NCBI GenBank assembly: GCA_021613535.1
Contig: CP075496.1
Span: 11,470,001 to 11,534,000 of the forward strand
DNA: 64,000 bases
Direction: 5' to 3'
Source: Adineta vaga
Lineage: Eukaryota > Rotifera
Shown: positions 48,724-60,873 of the stretch, in pieces
Layout: every line of letters starts with the position of its first letter
Position numbering within the stretch: the first letter of the stretch is position 1
Made by a program: the position numbers and the translations under genes
Notes under the pieces: generated by a model
What the model was told of the DNA's origin: nothing
Databases searched by the model: none
What the model saw: the letters and a program-made list of their open reading frames with translations, nothing else

Positions 48724-50595
48724 CTATCTAATATTTCGGTATTGAAGTGTTTGAATCGAACATTCCGAACGTAAAATAAACACTTCATGATCATTAATCA
48801 TACATAAATGTTTGCCTTCATCTAATAATTTCTTTCGTATTAATTCATTTGTATCTATATTCACAAGAATTAATTGCATTGGTTCAGCAAGAATCATAAA
48901 GATATTTTTTCCATAACAACATTTAATATCATAAACATTTGAACAATGACGTAATGACATTTGTTGAATGCATATCATGGATTGTAAATCAAAAAAATAG
49001 ACTTGAACATTTTGTTCATTTTCCGTTTGATGAGGATTATTAATTGTTGAAAGAACTTCCGTTTTTTTCACAATAGCAAATAAAGTTTCATTCAAACAGA
49101 AACCATGAAAACCAAGAGGAAAAAAGTCATGTGAAGTATGATTATCATAATGACGTAAACGTTGACCAGATCGACGATCATATAAATCAATCGAAACATT
49201 TTGATGTTCAATCATATAAATATACCAACCAGTTGAATGACAAGATACTCGAACATGTTGAAATGTTAAACCGCGAAAACTAATTAATTTAGTTACTTGT
49301 GGTGAATGATCAGTTGTATATGGATTTGTATCATATGGATAACAGACAGAATAAAGACCTAAATTACCAACACTAAAATACAAAAAAACTAACATAGATA
49401 GACGAATAAAATAAATTCTGTATTTTACATCAGATAAAATTTACTCCATGAACACCATGTCATATCCCAAATTCGTGCATTATTTGCTGTTATTGGTGCT
49501 AGTAATCGATAAACTTTAATACTTGATAAATTCACACCTGAAACAGTTGAATAATTAAGAAAATTTCTTTCAATCACATAAGAAAGTATTGTACGTCCAT
49601 TTGAAGCAATCATATCACATGGATAAGTTAAAACAATACTTTGACCAAACTTAAAATGACTTAAATCTTGAACATTTAATACAGGATTACAAGTTTCATT
49701 CGTTGTTATAGTTGGTGATAGAACATCTGTATTTGTTGGCAAATTTTGTTCTGACATAGGTTGAGATGGTGATGATGGTGTTTGTGGTAAATTATAGGAT
49801 GCGATTGATGAAAATGATGCTGTTAAATAAGATGATAGATTATCTAGATCACGTGCAGGTGAAAGAACAAGTCGAGATAAACGTTCCATACATCGTTGTA
49901 ATTCAATTGAAAATGAATGAGATGTTTCCGATATGTTATTATTATTATACATATTACATTTTGTTCGTATGTATTGTACAGTATCGAGCATTTGTTGTAA
50001 TTCAATCTAAATTTCAAAATATCTATAAATCTAACTTTCTGTACATGGAAATCAATTGGAATGATCCATTTCTTCTGTCATTTTCATTATTGAATAATTC
50101 ATTGAATTACCATTACCTATTGCTCAATGATCTTATTCAATAGGTCAATTTATAATGGAGTTCTATCATAATAGTAATCTTGAACTGAGCCATATTCACT
50201 CAGATCAGTACTGCCATATCTTTCTTCTTTCCTTTCTTCGTTATACCAAATTTTAGGAGAAGATAACCAATATCTCTCTTTGTCTCTCTCTCTCTCAATT
50301 GTTTCTATTAAATAGATCTTTAACATACTTGAGCATTTAATGTTTGTTGTTCAATATCATTTCGACAAAATCGTCGAATCTCAATCAATTGTTCAAATAT
50401 TTTATTAAATGTTCGATTGATTGAATGATGTACATCATCTCGTTGAATTTCAAATAGTTTCTGTTTTTCAATGATATTTCGTTCCGACTGTTCAAGCAAA
50501 TCTTTTAAATCATTCATCGTTTCTTTTGGTGATGATAAACATAAACGACGTCTTGAAAAACTTGATAAAATCAATGAATTTTGATCTATTGACAT
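48724..50595 (-). CDS. Family member C: coiled coil and propeller-like protein
   Basis: The ATG at 50595 opens 'MSIDQNSLILSSFSRRRLCL', followed by a helical region ('MNDLKDLLEQSERNIIEKQK', 'FNKIFEQLIEIRRFCRNDIE') ending at 'TLNAQ'. A phase-0 intron of about 320 nt (50008-50330) comes next, then 'IELQQMLDTVQYIRTKCNMY'. A Ser/Pro linker and a propeller-like C-terminal region follow ('CDMIASNGRTILSYVIER', 'VSCHSTGWYIYMIEHQNVSI', 'GKNIFMILAEPMQLILVNI'), ending 'LQYRNIR'. The layout, intron position and C-terminal strand pattern match members A and B. No B-box is present. Function is unknown. Confidence 0.65.
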
Positions 50596-50723
50596 TGATC
50601 TCAAATAGAGAGACAAAGAAGGAAAATGTAAGAAAAAGAAAATATTCTCAGTGTTTATTAAACAATTTACAAGCAAAGAAAAAAACCTAGACAAAGGTTG
50701 ACTCTACACATAGATTTTGATTT

Positions 50724-52689
50724 TTAGTTCAATGTTGAACGTGTTTTTTCTGAGAAACTTCTTTGTTCTTTTTCAACATAACATTTCATTAACAAGTCAA
50801 CATCAACAACTTGAACATGAATCATTTGAATATAATTAAATTTTGTTTCACGAGGTAAATCATCCATATTGGAAGTTTTCTCTTTTTTTATAGTCACACC
50901 TTTTTCACCTTTGACTCGTTTATGTCGAATCATTAAACGTCGACTTAGATAATCACCAATTAATGAAACACTTCCAATACATACATAAGCATTTGCACTT
51001 GGAAGAAATAATTCATAATCGAGTCTCATTGATTCATATGAACGTAATTTATCTGACGAACAATTTTGTATGCGAAATGGTAAACGAAATTTTTCATATA
51101 AATTATGCATTAAACGTGTTAATTCAACGAAAAGATCATCTAAACTTGATGTTTCTTTAAATCGATATGGTTTATTATCTTGTAAACTATTTTTTAATTG
51201 AAAATTATATTCATGTTCACGTTCAGTAGATACATTCGTTGGTGGAGGCTGTAAATCATTAATTGGTTCTTCAGTGAGAGGATCATCGAAATTTTTCAAA
51301 TGTACATCTCGTACAGTTGTCATTGCTAATAATTGAATTTTATGTGTTTGTTCTTGATTGACATCATAGGTTGCACCTTGTGTAAAGACATAATAAGGTA
51401 AATCAGAATCTAAAATTGTTCGACGAATAAAAGGAACAAGTATTGAAGCTAGAGAACCTAAACCAGATGTAATTAATGAACGTGAACGTGGCTCATCTGC
51501 ATTTTCAAATGTTGTTAAAACATGACGACTTTCATTAATATTTGCACCTAATGCTTCATATATAAATGGTTTGGTTATACTAACAGATGACATTTCTTGA
51601 AAACCTAATTTTGTTAATTCAGAACAAATGAAACGAACAAATTCATGTTTACGAGTGGGCACTGCGCCAAGCCAATACGATCCAAAAATGGATACATCAT
51701 TTTTTTCGACATGACATAATTCATTCCATGTTTTCGAATTAAATGCATGTTTAACAAATGGAATTGATGATTCATAGATAGTTATACCAGATGAGGGTTT
51801 AGCTGGTACAGCAATATGTTGAGCAGCTGGTAGATGTAAACAAGCAACGATAAAACGTTGATCAAATATACGAAAACGTTCACGAAATTGTTCGAAATGA
51901 TTTTTTAATGAATTAAATTCATTGTCATTCATAATCGCTTCACCACGAGCATAAGGAGAATCATTCGATAGTTTCGATGGATGTGCTATTGAATCGATCC
52001 AAGCATTATCAACACTAGATATTACTTCAGAAGCATGTTGAATTTCTCTATTAAATAAAAAAATACAGCGAAAATAAGAATATGTACACAAAAGATTCAT
52101 GTGGTAAACTTCAGAACTCAATATCAAAAGTTTCTTACTCGGTTTTCTCTGTTGTTAGGGTTGTTGTTTCTTCAGATGTTTCATTTGATTTCTTAGATTT
52201 TTTTCGTTTTTTCGTTTTATTTATAGCTATTTCATTGACATCTGTCATAGTTAAATCATTTGTCTGTTGTTGTTCACGTAATTTTTCTTGAATATGATGA
52301 AGATCACGTAAACGTCGATATTCTTTCTTTTCTCGTGACCATCGTTGATAATCGGATGCTAATTGATTGATATCGACCATAAGATTTCTTTGTTCACAAT
52401 TTTCTTTCAATAATTCAATATCACGAAACATTTTAATAAAATGTAAATCAGGTAAAACTTGTTTAGGATAATCAGTAGTATTTAATGGATAAAGAGCTAA
52501 ACGACAAGTAAATGAATCATATCAATCTCATGAAACAGAAATCATCTAACCTGAACGAATATGATCATTCGTTGATTTGACAGTAAATAGAAGAGTTTGA
52601 TTGGGAAATATATGTGAAGACGACGAAGATACACGAGAAGATATATGATATATCGTTCGTCGAAGAACGAAAATTTTTGATGAATACAT
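50724..52689 (-). CDS. Mitochondrial seryl-tRNA synthetase paralogue lacking catalytic motifs (SLIMP-like)
   Basis: Three exons (52689 to about 52552, about 52497-52137, about 52051-50724) give about 610 residues. The N-terminus ('MYSSKIFVLRRTIYHISSRV') is basic and Ser-rich like a mitochondrial targeting signal. Next is the SerRS tRNA-binding coiled coil ('MFRDIELLKENCEQRNLMVD', 'YQRWSREKKEYRRLRDLHHI') with an inserted Lys/Thr-rich stretch. The C-terminal part follows the SerRS fold ('ILDSDLPYYVFTQGATY', 'KFRLPFRIQNCSSDKL', 'MRLDYELFLPSANAYVCIGS', 'DYLSRRLMIRHKRV'). The serine-binding T-x-E, the motif 2 F-R-x-E and the motif 3 arginine region are all replaced, so aminoacylation is unlikely. 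Insect SLIMP is a known inactive mitochondrial SerRS paralogue needed for mitochondrial homeostasis, and this may be its counterpart. Confidence 0.75.
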
Positions 52690-52759
52690 CTGAAAGAGTA
52701 ACAAGACAATCATTATGTATATATTTATATAACAATGAGAGAAATTGGAAGTGAAAATT

Positions 52760-55141
52760 CTATTTTATGGATTTATTTTCCTTTTCATAGATGTTCATAG
52801 CATGTGATGACCAGGATTGATTCAATGGAAGAATGAAAAGTAAACCAGATTCGCCACCAAATGCATACCAACCATATGAACCAAGATTAGGATTAAAACG
52901 TATCTAATTTACAAAAATAGATGTATGTTTCTTGTTCTTTTGTTTTTTTTCAAAAATATGATAGACACAATTACCTTATGTAAAGCATTTAAAGCATAAC
53001 TTCCAGCTTTAGTAAAATCATCTTGTTTACTGACAAATTTTTGCTAAAATTATTCAAAGATATTTAATTCGTCTGACATATACATATAATTACATCACAA
53101 GATAAATTGGTATCCAGATAATATTTATCAACTAGATTAGAATATGATGATTGTTCAAAAATTGGTTCACCAGTTTCATTATTATCTAAACAATTATGAA
53201 GAATACAATGTGGTCATCATCAAAACTTATCATTTTCAATTTGTTCTTACTTTTTGATATATCTTCTTGTTTATCTGACTTGAGAATTGCATTCATATTG
53301 AATAGTTTCTAAAAATTAAATATTGCTTTTCAAATCCAACATATTATCACTACTTACCAATCGATATTTCAATGAACATTCATTCTTTCTTGTCCATCGT
53401 ACAAAATTTGTTAGACGAAAGAAATAAACACAACCTGAACACAAAATTACATCACTACTTCAAAAGAACCATCTCGATCTTTACCATTCGTATCACAAAG
53501 TAAACTAGCGTCAAGCCATGGTGAATAATCTACACTTAGAACATGATCTGGTGTTGATTGAAAGTAAATATGTTTTGGCAGATTACTATTCTCTGGATCA
53601 TATGCAAGATAAGCGCTCATTCGAGCATATGATCTAAATCAACATAATTATTATTCATTCTTATAAGTTCTTGTTTTTTTCCATTGAACACTTACGGTGT
53701 GAATTCTTTTGCACATAAAAGATCGCCTGTTAATGTTCTTATGACTGATTCTGTACCACTATTTTCAATATCGATTAAATGCTGTTGACTATCATCAAAA
53801 TCCCATACACTGGAAAAAAGGAAAACGATACAAATCAGTCCGAAAACGAGAAACATTTAATGATGAATTTCCTACGAAAATCGTTTAGCAATGTTTGCAA
53901 TTGTTAAAACAAGATTGGATGAATTACTTAGGAATTTTATATCACGAATAGGTGTATAAGAAATTCGAATGAATCGAATGGGATAGATTATTTTTTCTTC
54001 ATTGGATTTCTATGAATAGAAGAAAAAGAAGAAGAAATTCGACATACGATTAACTAACAGAAGATATTTACCATTTCTATCAGATGTTTTACTTGTGTAT
54101 TAACATGAAAAAGAGCAATAAAACCATTACTATAACAAGAAACAAGACGATTTGGATCGTGAATAGACCAATCAATTGCTAAACATTGTGTTTGATTATT
54201 TGGTTCATTCAAAAGTAATCGAATTGATTTGGATGCTTTATAAAATGGATAAATTTTCTTGGATAACTGAGCTGATGATGATGCTGTTGTAATATGTTGA
54301 GAAAAGATTTTATATACATAAATTGCACCTGAACTTGTTCCAGCAGCTAAATATGCTGCTGGTGATGACATGTTGGTGACCATTTTAAACTCCATATAGC
54401 ACCACTATCATCAATCGGTATAAAACCGATTAATTCATGATTATTTGGTGATAAACTTGTTTTAATATTTGATAAATCGAACGTCCAGATTTGTATATAA
54501 TTTTTATATGAATAAGTTTCATCATAGAAATGTTTTGATATTAATGATGAACGTGAACAACCTATGGCAAGATATTGATGATTTATTGGACAATTTGTTG
54601 TTGGCATCGAAAGCCAATCGAGAGATTGTATTGGACCAATACCCATATTTAATGTAAATACATTCGTTTTATGTACAATTGATTCAAATGGTGAAAGAAT
54701 CAGAGGCGTATCCGAAGTCTATAGTATAAAATGAAAATAATTCTTATGAAATGAAATCTTTCACTTACATCCTGAGAGAGTTGAATGTGATAAGTATCAA
54801 GTAAAACTTGTTCGGACAATTTTTTATCATTAGTAAATTCAATTTTATTATCATGATCTAAATAATCGATTGTTAATTGTCGTTCTTGATTTCGATGTTG
54901 TAATTTCAAAGCAACACCAAATGCAATTTCATTCAATGTTAATGCATGTTCTAAAGAAATCAGTTTAAATTTTTATAACAATCAGAAGAATATTTACGTG
55001 GTACAGGTCCATTATCAATTGTATTTCGATAATTTCCCCAACTTTCTGTTTGATCTTTCGATAAAATAGCGATTGATTTTCGTTTTGCTGCTGATGATCG
55101 TCGATTTCGAGGTTCGATTTCTTCATCTGATTCATCACCTC

Positions 55142-55175
<34 letters not shown>

Positions 55176-55564
55176 ATCATTCTCATATTCATCTCCACTA
55201 CTAATCTCTTTATCTAGAATAACAAAAAGTAGCTCATCACTCTCTAACTTTCCAGTGTAACTTACATTTTTGCTTTACTTTCGCAGCTTTTCTTTGTTCA
55301 ACAACATTGCTATTCATTGTTAATAAATTTTCAATTTTTGGTTCAATTACTAACATTAGGAAAATCATTTGTAAGCAATTTTCTTGATCAAAGAAATCTT
55401 ACATTCATCTTTTGTTTCATTTGTCTGAATATTATCATTAGTTACAATTGGTGTTCTTGAAAAATGAAATATTAAAGAACAAAAAAAGAAAGATTTTCAT
55501 TTGGATTCTCTTTTCACACATACTTTCTCGGTCGACCTCTTCTTTTTGCTGCCGGTGGATTCAT
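52760..55564 (-). CDS. GTF3C2: General transcription factor 3C subunit 2-like WD protein (TFIIIC110)
   Basis: Many small exons run from the ATG at 55564 to the TAG at 52760. The N-terminus 'MNPPAAKRRGRPRK' is an AT-hook; an acidic and basic linker with a poly-Lys/Glu run follows (about 55200-55000). The propeller begins with 'SLDWLSMPTTNCPINHQYLA', then 'YIQIWTFDL', 'DDSGAIWSLKWSP', 'AAYLAAGTSSGAIYVYKIF' and 'CLAIDWSIHDPNRLVSCYSN'. The last exons give 'YGWYAFGGESGLLLILPL'. The pattern of an 'ALEWCP / YVALA / LQLW / GCIWxLKFCP' series is that of the TFIIIC 110-kDa subunit, which helps bind the B box of tRNA genes for RNA polymerase III. Recognition rests on these blocks. Confidence 0.72.
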
Positions 55565-55683
55565 TTCCTTTCTTTTTTCAGTATAAAAATCTGAAAAGAC
55601 AACGTACGGACGGATTTTATTTTTATTTTGTTCAAAGCAAAACAAAAAAAGAATGAGAGGACGAGACTGAGATCATTTATATA

Positions 55684-58665
55684 TTAGCCGATTGTTAATA
55701 CAACACCTCGATGTATCAAATTTTCTTTAACATATTTTGTTAATGGAGAAGTTAAAACTTCAGCAAGAGTTGTATCAACAAATAATCGAGGTAAAACATC
55801 AATACATCCATCTTCTAATGGATTGATTAATATAGCAGCAATAATATCTTCTTGAGCACATTGAAGATCATCTGTAAGAAATTTAACACGCGATCTGGAG
55901 ACATAATATTTCGCAACGGATGGATTCACACTTATAGCTCTGGTTAACTCAGTAGCAGATTCCTTCGAAAGAAAAATAAACCATAATTCGACACGAAAGA
56001 AAAGAGAATATCAACAAACCAGATATCGTTTTTCTTTATATAATTGTTCAGCTTTATTAAAAAATACATTTGAAATACGTAATTTAATTTCATTATTATC
56101 TGGTGATAATTCCAATGCTTGTTCGTAATCTTGTAAAGCAAATGTTATTTGTCCTCTTGAAATGAAACAATCTATTGTAAGAGAAAGATTGATTATTTCT
56201 CCATTGATATGTTTGAATAGAGAATACAAACCTCCTCGATTAATATATAATCCAGCAGAGTTTTTTTCACTATTAATTGCTCGATTTAATAGATTAATTG
56301 CATCATCATAGAATCCTGTCTGTAAACATTTCAATGAACATTCATTATAAATAAAAACAAATTGTTTTTGTGCTTGTTGATAGAGTGAATTCTCTTCATT
56401 ATGTCCTGTTTTATCGAATAATAATAAACATTCGTCTGTTGCTAATTCGAATTTTCCCATTTTTCGATAGATAACACTTCTATACAGATGAAAATATTCA
56501 TTTAGCAATGAAGAGAAAATAAATGATCTATGAAATATGCACCTTTGTAAATGAAATTCAGCTTCGATAGGATATAAATCAAGGGCAAGATTTATCGCTG
56601 AAAGTGCATTAGTTAAATGCTCATTAATTGACATACGTATGGAATTATCTCGAGCATTTTTTGCAGCTTCTTCAAGTGCAGTCATCATACGAATAGCCAT
56701 TGGATGATGTTCGTCGATCGTAAGAGCATCACGCACATCATAAAAGCAAAGTGGGAGCTAAAATGATAAAAAAACTGAGGTGATATCGTGAGAATAAAAC
56801 CATCTGTTCATTAAAGTTTAAAAAGGTACTGATTCCGAATCAAAAAACACATTCCCGAAAATCGAAAACATGAAACTTCTTCTTATCGTTTTGATTACTG
56901 CTCAAATCTATGGGGCACTTTGCACTAGTGCTCCTCTTACAGAACAACGTGGTCTCATGGATATTTGGGATTTTCTTAGTCCAGCAGTTATGCCCGTTGC
57001 TCTAGGTATTGATAATGCTATGGCTACAGTTTCAAATATTCATAATTCTGTTTCAAATGCTATTTCTGGGGCTGTTCATGGTGTTACATCATGGATTGGT
57101 GGTATACTTCCTCCACTTGGTAAACGTGATGTAGAAGTTGATATTCGTGTGAATCTTTTATCTGAACTTAAATCATTTCAATTCGGTCTTCAACAAACAT
57201 TCTTGGAACTTGTTCAAGCTATCTTAAATGGAAAACTTGCTATTCAATTTCGACAAATCATTGCTAAATTTAGCGCTTTCCTCAAAACACATTTAAATAC
57301 CATCAATAATATGATTACTAATTTAATTCCTACAATTGAAAATGTAGTAGGAACTCAAGCTATTAGCAGTTGTTTAAATGCTGTTCAAGTTATTGAAGAA
57401 GCTATCAAGAAAATTCAAGCTCTTTTTTCTTTGTAAAACTTTACAAATGAAATAAATATCAAACCTTTGCTTTATCTTTGTAATATAATCGAGCACGAAT
57501 AATCAACAAATCAGCATTATCACTATAGTCTTCAATCATTTGATTGATTAATGCAATTGCTTCATCTATTTTATCCAAAGCCGTCAAACATAGAACACTA
57601 AAAAGAATTTCTTTTATACAAAGATGATTCTATAGAAAGATACCTATAAACTTGAAATGGAAATGTACTAAATACATCAGCACCAGTTGCAATGATACTT
57701 AATGCATCGATATAAAGTTTTTGATCAAATAATGATATACCAGACATATAACGAAGAAAAGCGATTTTATCATTGGTTAATTTTTCTTCATTTGAAAGTG
57801 GTACAGGACGTGCAGGGATTATTAATTGTTGTGATTGTTGTTTTTGACTGGTAACTTGTTTATATGAAATACCTTTTTGTAAACTTAAAATTGAACTTTG
57901 AAAATCACATAGATTCAAATAGATTTCTGAACGCATTTCATAAAGTGGAATATGATATGGTTTTAATAGAAGACATTTATTAATATATACTAATGCTAAT
58001 TCATAATTTGTACGTTTTTCTAAGAGTTCCACTGCTTTTTCGTAACTGTAATATATCGAAAAGAAAATGACATGAAGTTCTTTGGAAATCTATTAACTTA
58101 CAATTCACCACAATGACTATCAGTTACACCTTTCAATGCATCTCGTAAACCTGCTCCTAAATTACATAGAAAAACAACCTTTAAAAGTAAGACATTCAAA
58201 TAAAATATACCTTTTGACCAACCACCTGGTAAAAACGTTTCGATAGCATATCGTTCGTAAACTTCAGCATCAATTTCAGTTGAAAATACATCTTCCTAAA
58301 CAAGTCATTAACGTCATCAAGCAATGTTACTTAATACAAAAGAGATATTGTGTCAAACACTCGAACACACTTAGTGAAGAAGAAGATCTAAGAATCACTC
58401 ACAATTTCTTTTTCTTTTTTATTTTCTTCACTACAAATGATTTGAAATAAACTTCGAATAAATTCTACTTTATTCTTCTTAACTATTACCTAGTTGGTTG
58501 TTGCCAAACATATGCAGTTAATTGTCGATGAGCACTCTCCTGTTGTGTACGTGCATCATCAAAGCTAAGAAAATGTTGACGTGAAGCACCAGCACGAACA
58601 CTAACAATGCCAAGGGATCTTGGTAAATCACTTGGATTTCGTGAAATATCATATTTATCAACCAT
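55684..58665 (-). CDS. TTC16: Tetratricopeptide repeat protein 16
   Basis: The ATG at 58665 opens 'MVDKYDISRNPSDLPRSLGI'. Exons then encode about eight TPR units, including 'ALVYINKCLLLKPYHIPLYE', 'MRSEIYLNLCDFQSSILSLQ', 'DNADLLIIRARLYYKDKAK', 'GLYINRGDCFISRGQITFAL' and 'QDYEQALELSPDNNEIKLRI'. Block order and wording match human TTC16 (for example 'GLYINRGDCF' and 'DYQQALALSP'). The long, poorly conserved C-terminal tail of human TTC16 is absent. TTC16 function is not well known; expression in ciliated cells has been reported for the vertebrate gene. One intron (56758-57464, about 707 nt, ten times the usual size here) contains a complete gene on the other strand. Confidence 0.88.
56870..57436 (+). 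CDS. Secreted helical protein, unknown, nested in a TTC16 intron
   Basis: A single uninterrupted exon of 188 residues lies wholly inside the large TTC16 intron, on the opposite strand. The N-terminus 'MKLLLIVLITAQIYGALCTS' is a clear signal peptide. The mature protein has small-residue-rich helices ('NAISGAVHGVTSWIGGILPP'), a dibasic 'GKR' that could be a propeptide cleavage site near residue 85 ('PLGKRDVEVDIRVNLL'), and an amphipathic helical C-terminal half ('FGLQQTFLELVQAILNGKLA', 'CLNAVQVIEEAIKKIQALF') with one cysteine. Codon use is more regular and the sequence less AT-rich than the surrounding intron. It has its own AATAAA 15 nt after the stop. No family is recognised. Confidence 0.8.
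   Translation: MKLLLIVLITAQIYGALCTSAPLTEQRGLMDIWDFLSPAVMPVALGIDNAMATVSNIHNSVSNAISGAVHGVTSWIGGILPPLGKRDVEVDIRVNLLSELKSFQFGLQQTFLELVQAILNGKLAIQFRQIIAKFSAFLKTHLNTINNMITNLIPTIENVVGTQAISSCLNAVQVIEEAIKKIQALFSL
57451..57456 (+). terminator. Poly(A) signal AATAAA of the nested gene
   Basis: AATAAA lies 15 nt after the stop of the nested secreted-protein gene, just before the TTC16 intron boundary at 57464. Confidence 0.65.
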
Positions 58666-59097
58666 AATTGCTTATTATTTATATTCTACAATAAAGATTA
58701 TTGCTTAAGAATGGGATGTTTTTTTTTTAAATAAAGATTTTCTTTAACAAATAAATAAATAATTTTATTAAATAAGATTTTCATTGAAATACAACAATCA
58801 AAACGAACAAAACAACATATGAATTAATTCATAAAATAATTTCCATGATCACAACAAAGAAAATCGAATATATTTACAAAACAACAATTGATAACGAAAG
58901 CGAAAAACAAAAATAAAATAGATAAATAGAATGATTTGTTTAACTTTGAAGATATTGTTTTGTTTTGTTTTGACTTGACGAGAAAATATCAAATAAATAC
59001 GTAGATTTTGTTATCTTTATTTTACTAGATGAAGATCTTGTATATATTTCATAAATGGAATTCAATTTAACATCTGACAAACAGCCATGGTTTGTTT
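58666..59097. other. Intergenic region
   Basis: This AT-rich spacer lies between TTC16 (start) and MTHFSD (end), both on the minus strand. It contains runs such as aaataaataaataat. No gene is seen. Confidence 0.5.
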
Positions 59098-60873
59098 TTA
59101 TTGAGATTTAATTATATTTTGTTCTTCTAAACGTTTTAATTCTTGTAAAACTGGAATATTTATCATCATATCTGGTTCTAATATATTCCAATAAATACGT
59201 GTTGGTCGTTGAAATAAACGTTTTGTATAAATATATCGTTTTGGTGTAACAATAATATCAACAGGTAAATCATGTTGTTCCATAATATGATTTGGTATAT
59301 CATTAACTAATTGACTTTCATGACATGTAGTAATAACAATAGTTTTATTTGATACACAACCCATTTGAGACATAATTGCGTATTCTAAATCAGCATAACC
59401 TTTACCTTTACCAATCCGAGCACCGGTTATAGGATTGACAACTACGGATGAGATGACAACCATGTCAACATGAATTTGTTTTAATGCTTGTAATTGTATA
59501 ACAGTACCTAATTCAGCTACACCAGTCTTTGTTGCTGCCCATTCAATTTGATTTCGACGTAGAAATTTCGGTTCTAATTTATAAAATAAAGCTGAATCTA
59601 AATTAGAAGTATTGAAGTAAGATTTTTATTTCATCAGAATTGAATTGTACGAACCAAGTGATGGTGTTGGAGTTAGAAGAACTTTATTATACGCTAATGC
59701 TAAATAGCGAAGAGGTTCCTGAGCAAGTGATGGATTAATTTTAATAACTCGTGCTCGTTTGAAACATTCTAAACTCGTGACATTTTCTGCAGCGATTTCA
59801 CAATAACGAAAATTTGGTATACGACCATGTGCTGGACGTGGAAAACGTACTTCATTTCTATGCAAAAACAAAATCATAATAATGTTGATGATTTGTTTCT
59901 TAGTTTTCTCTCGAATACTCACTTCATTTCCATTAAATCCCAAACAAGTTGTCGAGCACGTGCTTTGAATAATTTGATATTTGTACTTGCCATTAGAATT
60001 GATTCTGATTTTGTTGGTTTTAATTCTATTGTTTTTGGTTCATTTCGTTGTTTTATCCAAAGATTCATTTTTACAAGAACTTCCGAAATATTTTTACTTT
60101 TCAATGTATTATTGCAAGTTATTAAACCATCGACTATATCTCCAATACAAATCCATTCATGAATATATTGTCGATGTTGATGACGCATTTTATGAGCATA
60201 TTTTGTTGGTGTACATTTAATATCATTGTTTGTTTCAGTATCATTCACGGAAGTTTTTACTGTTGATTCTTCGTATGTTAATAAATTGGAATAACCAATT
60301 GCATTACAAACAACAGAAGAATTGTAATCAACGTCAAGAGCGCAAACTGAAGAGGAAATTGATCAAATCATTTGTTGTCGAATAGTTTAGTAGGACTTAC
60401 CACATAGATCAGATGCTGCACCAGTTGAATAAAACATACAACGATGTTTAAAATCTAATCGTTGTTCGATCATTGTCAAAAGTGGATCATTCGAAATTGT
60501 ATTTCCTGATGTTGATGAACAAGAGAATGCACGTCGACAAGAACCTTCTTCTGGAATTGGTGATAAACTAATCTCTGTTGTTGTTGAACCAGTTGATGTT
60601 GAAGTTACAGCTGTTTGTTTTATCATGGTTGGTCGATCAATATCAAGTAAACCGCAAAGAAAATCAGATGAATAAATTATATCACATACAGTTCTTTGGG
60701 AACCATGTTTAGATATTTCAACTTCATATGGAGATAAAAAATACCGATCTTTTTTACGAATAAAATTATAATAGAGTAAAAAATGTGGAAATTCTTCAAT
60801 CATTGTCACCGGAAAAAACATTAGCTTCATCTTCAGTTGATCTTCAGATCTTTTTGACTTGTATTTTTTCACA
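59098..60873 (-). CDS. MTHFSD: MTHFS domain-containing protein (MTHFSD) with an unusual N-terminal extension
   Basis: The C-terminal half (from about 59992) matches human MTHFSD: 'ARQLVWDLMEMK', 'FPRPAHGRIPNFRYCEIA', 'LLTPTPSL', 'DMVVISSVVVNPITGARIGK', 'GKGYADLEYAIMSQMG', 'EQHDLPVDIIVTPKRYIYTK' and 'IPVLQELKRLEEQ'. This is a 5-formyltetrahydrofolate cyclo-ligase-like fold; in vertebrates the protein also has an RNA-recognition motif, not seen here. Upstream, in the same frame and without an obvious break, exons at 60873-59990 add about 270 residues that I do not recognise ('KLMFFPVTMIEEFPHFLLYY', 'DRYFLSPYEVEISKHGSQRT', 'HRCMFYSTGAASDLC', 'YIHEWICIGDIVDGLITCNN'). The first visible exon starts at a splice acceptor near 60873 and has no ATG at its edge; the first in-frame ATG is near 60830. 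This is either a real extension or two genes run together. Confidence 0.82.
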
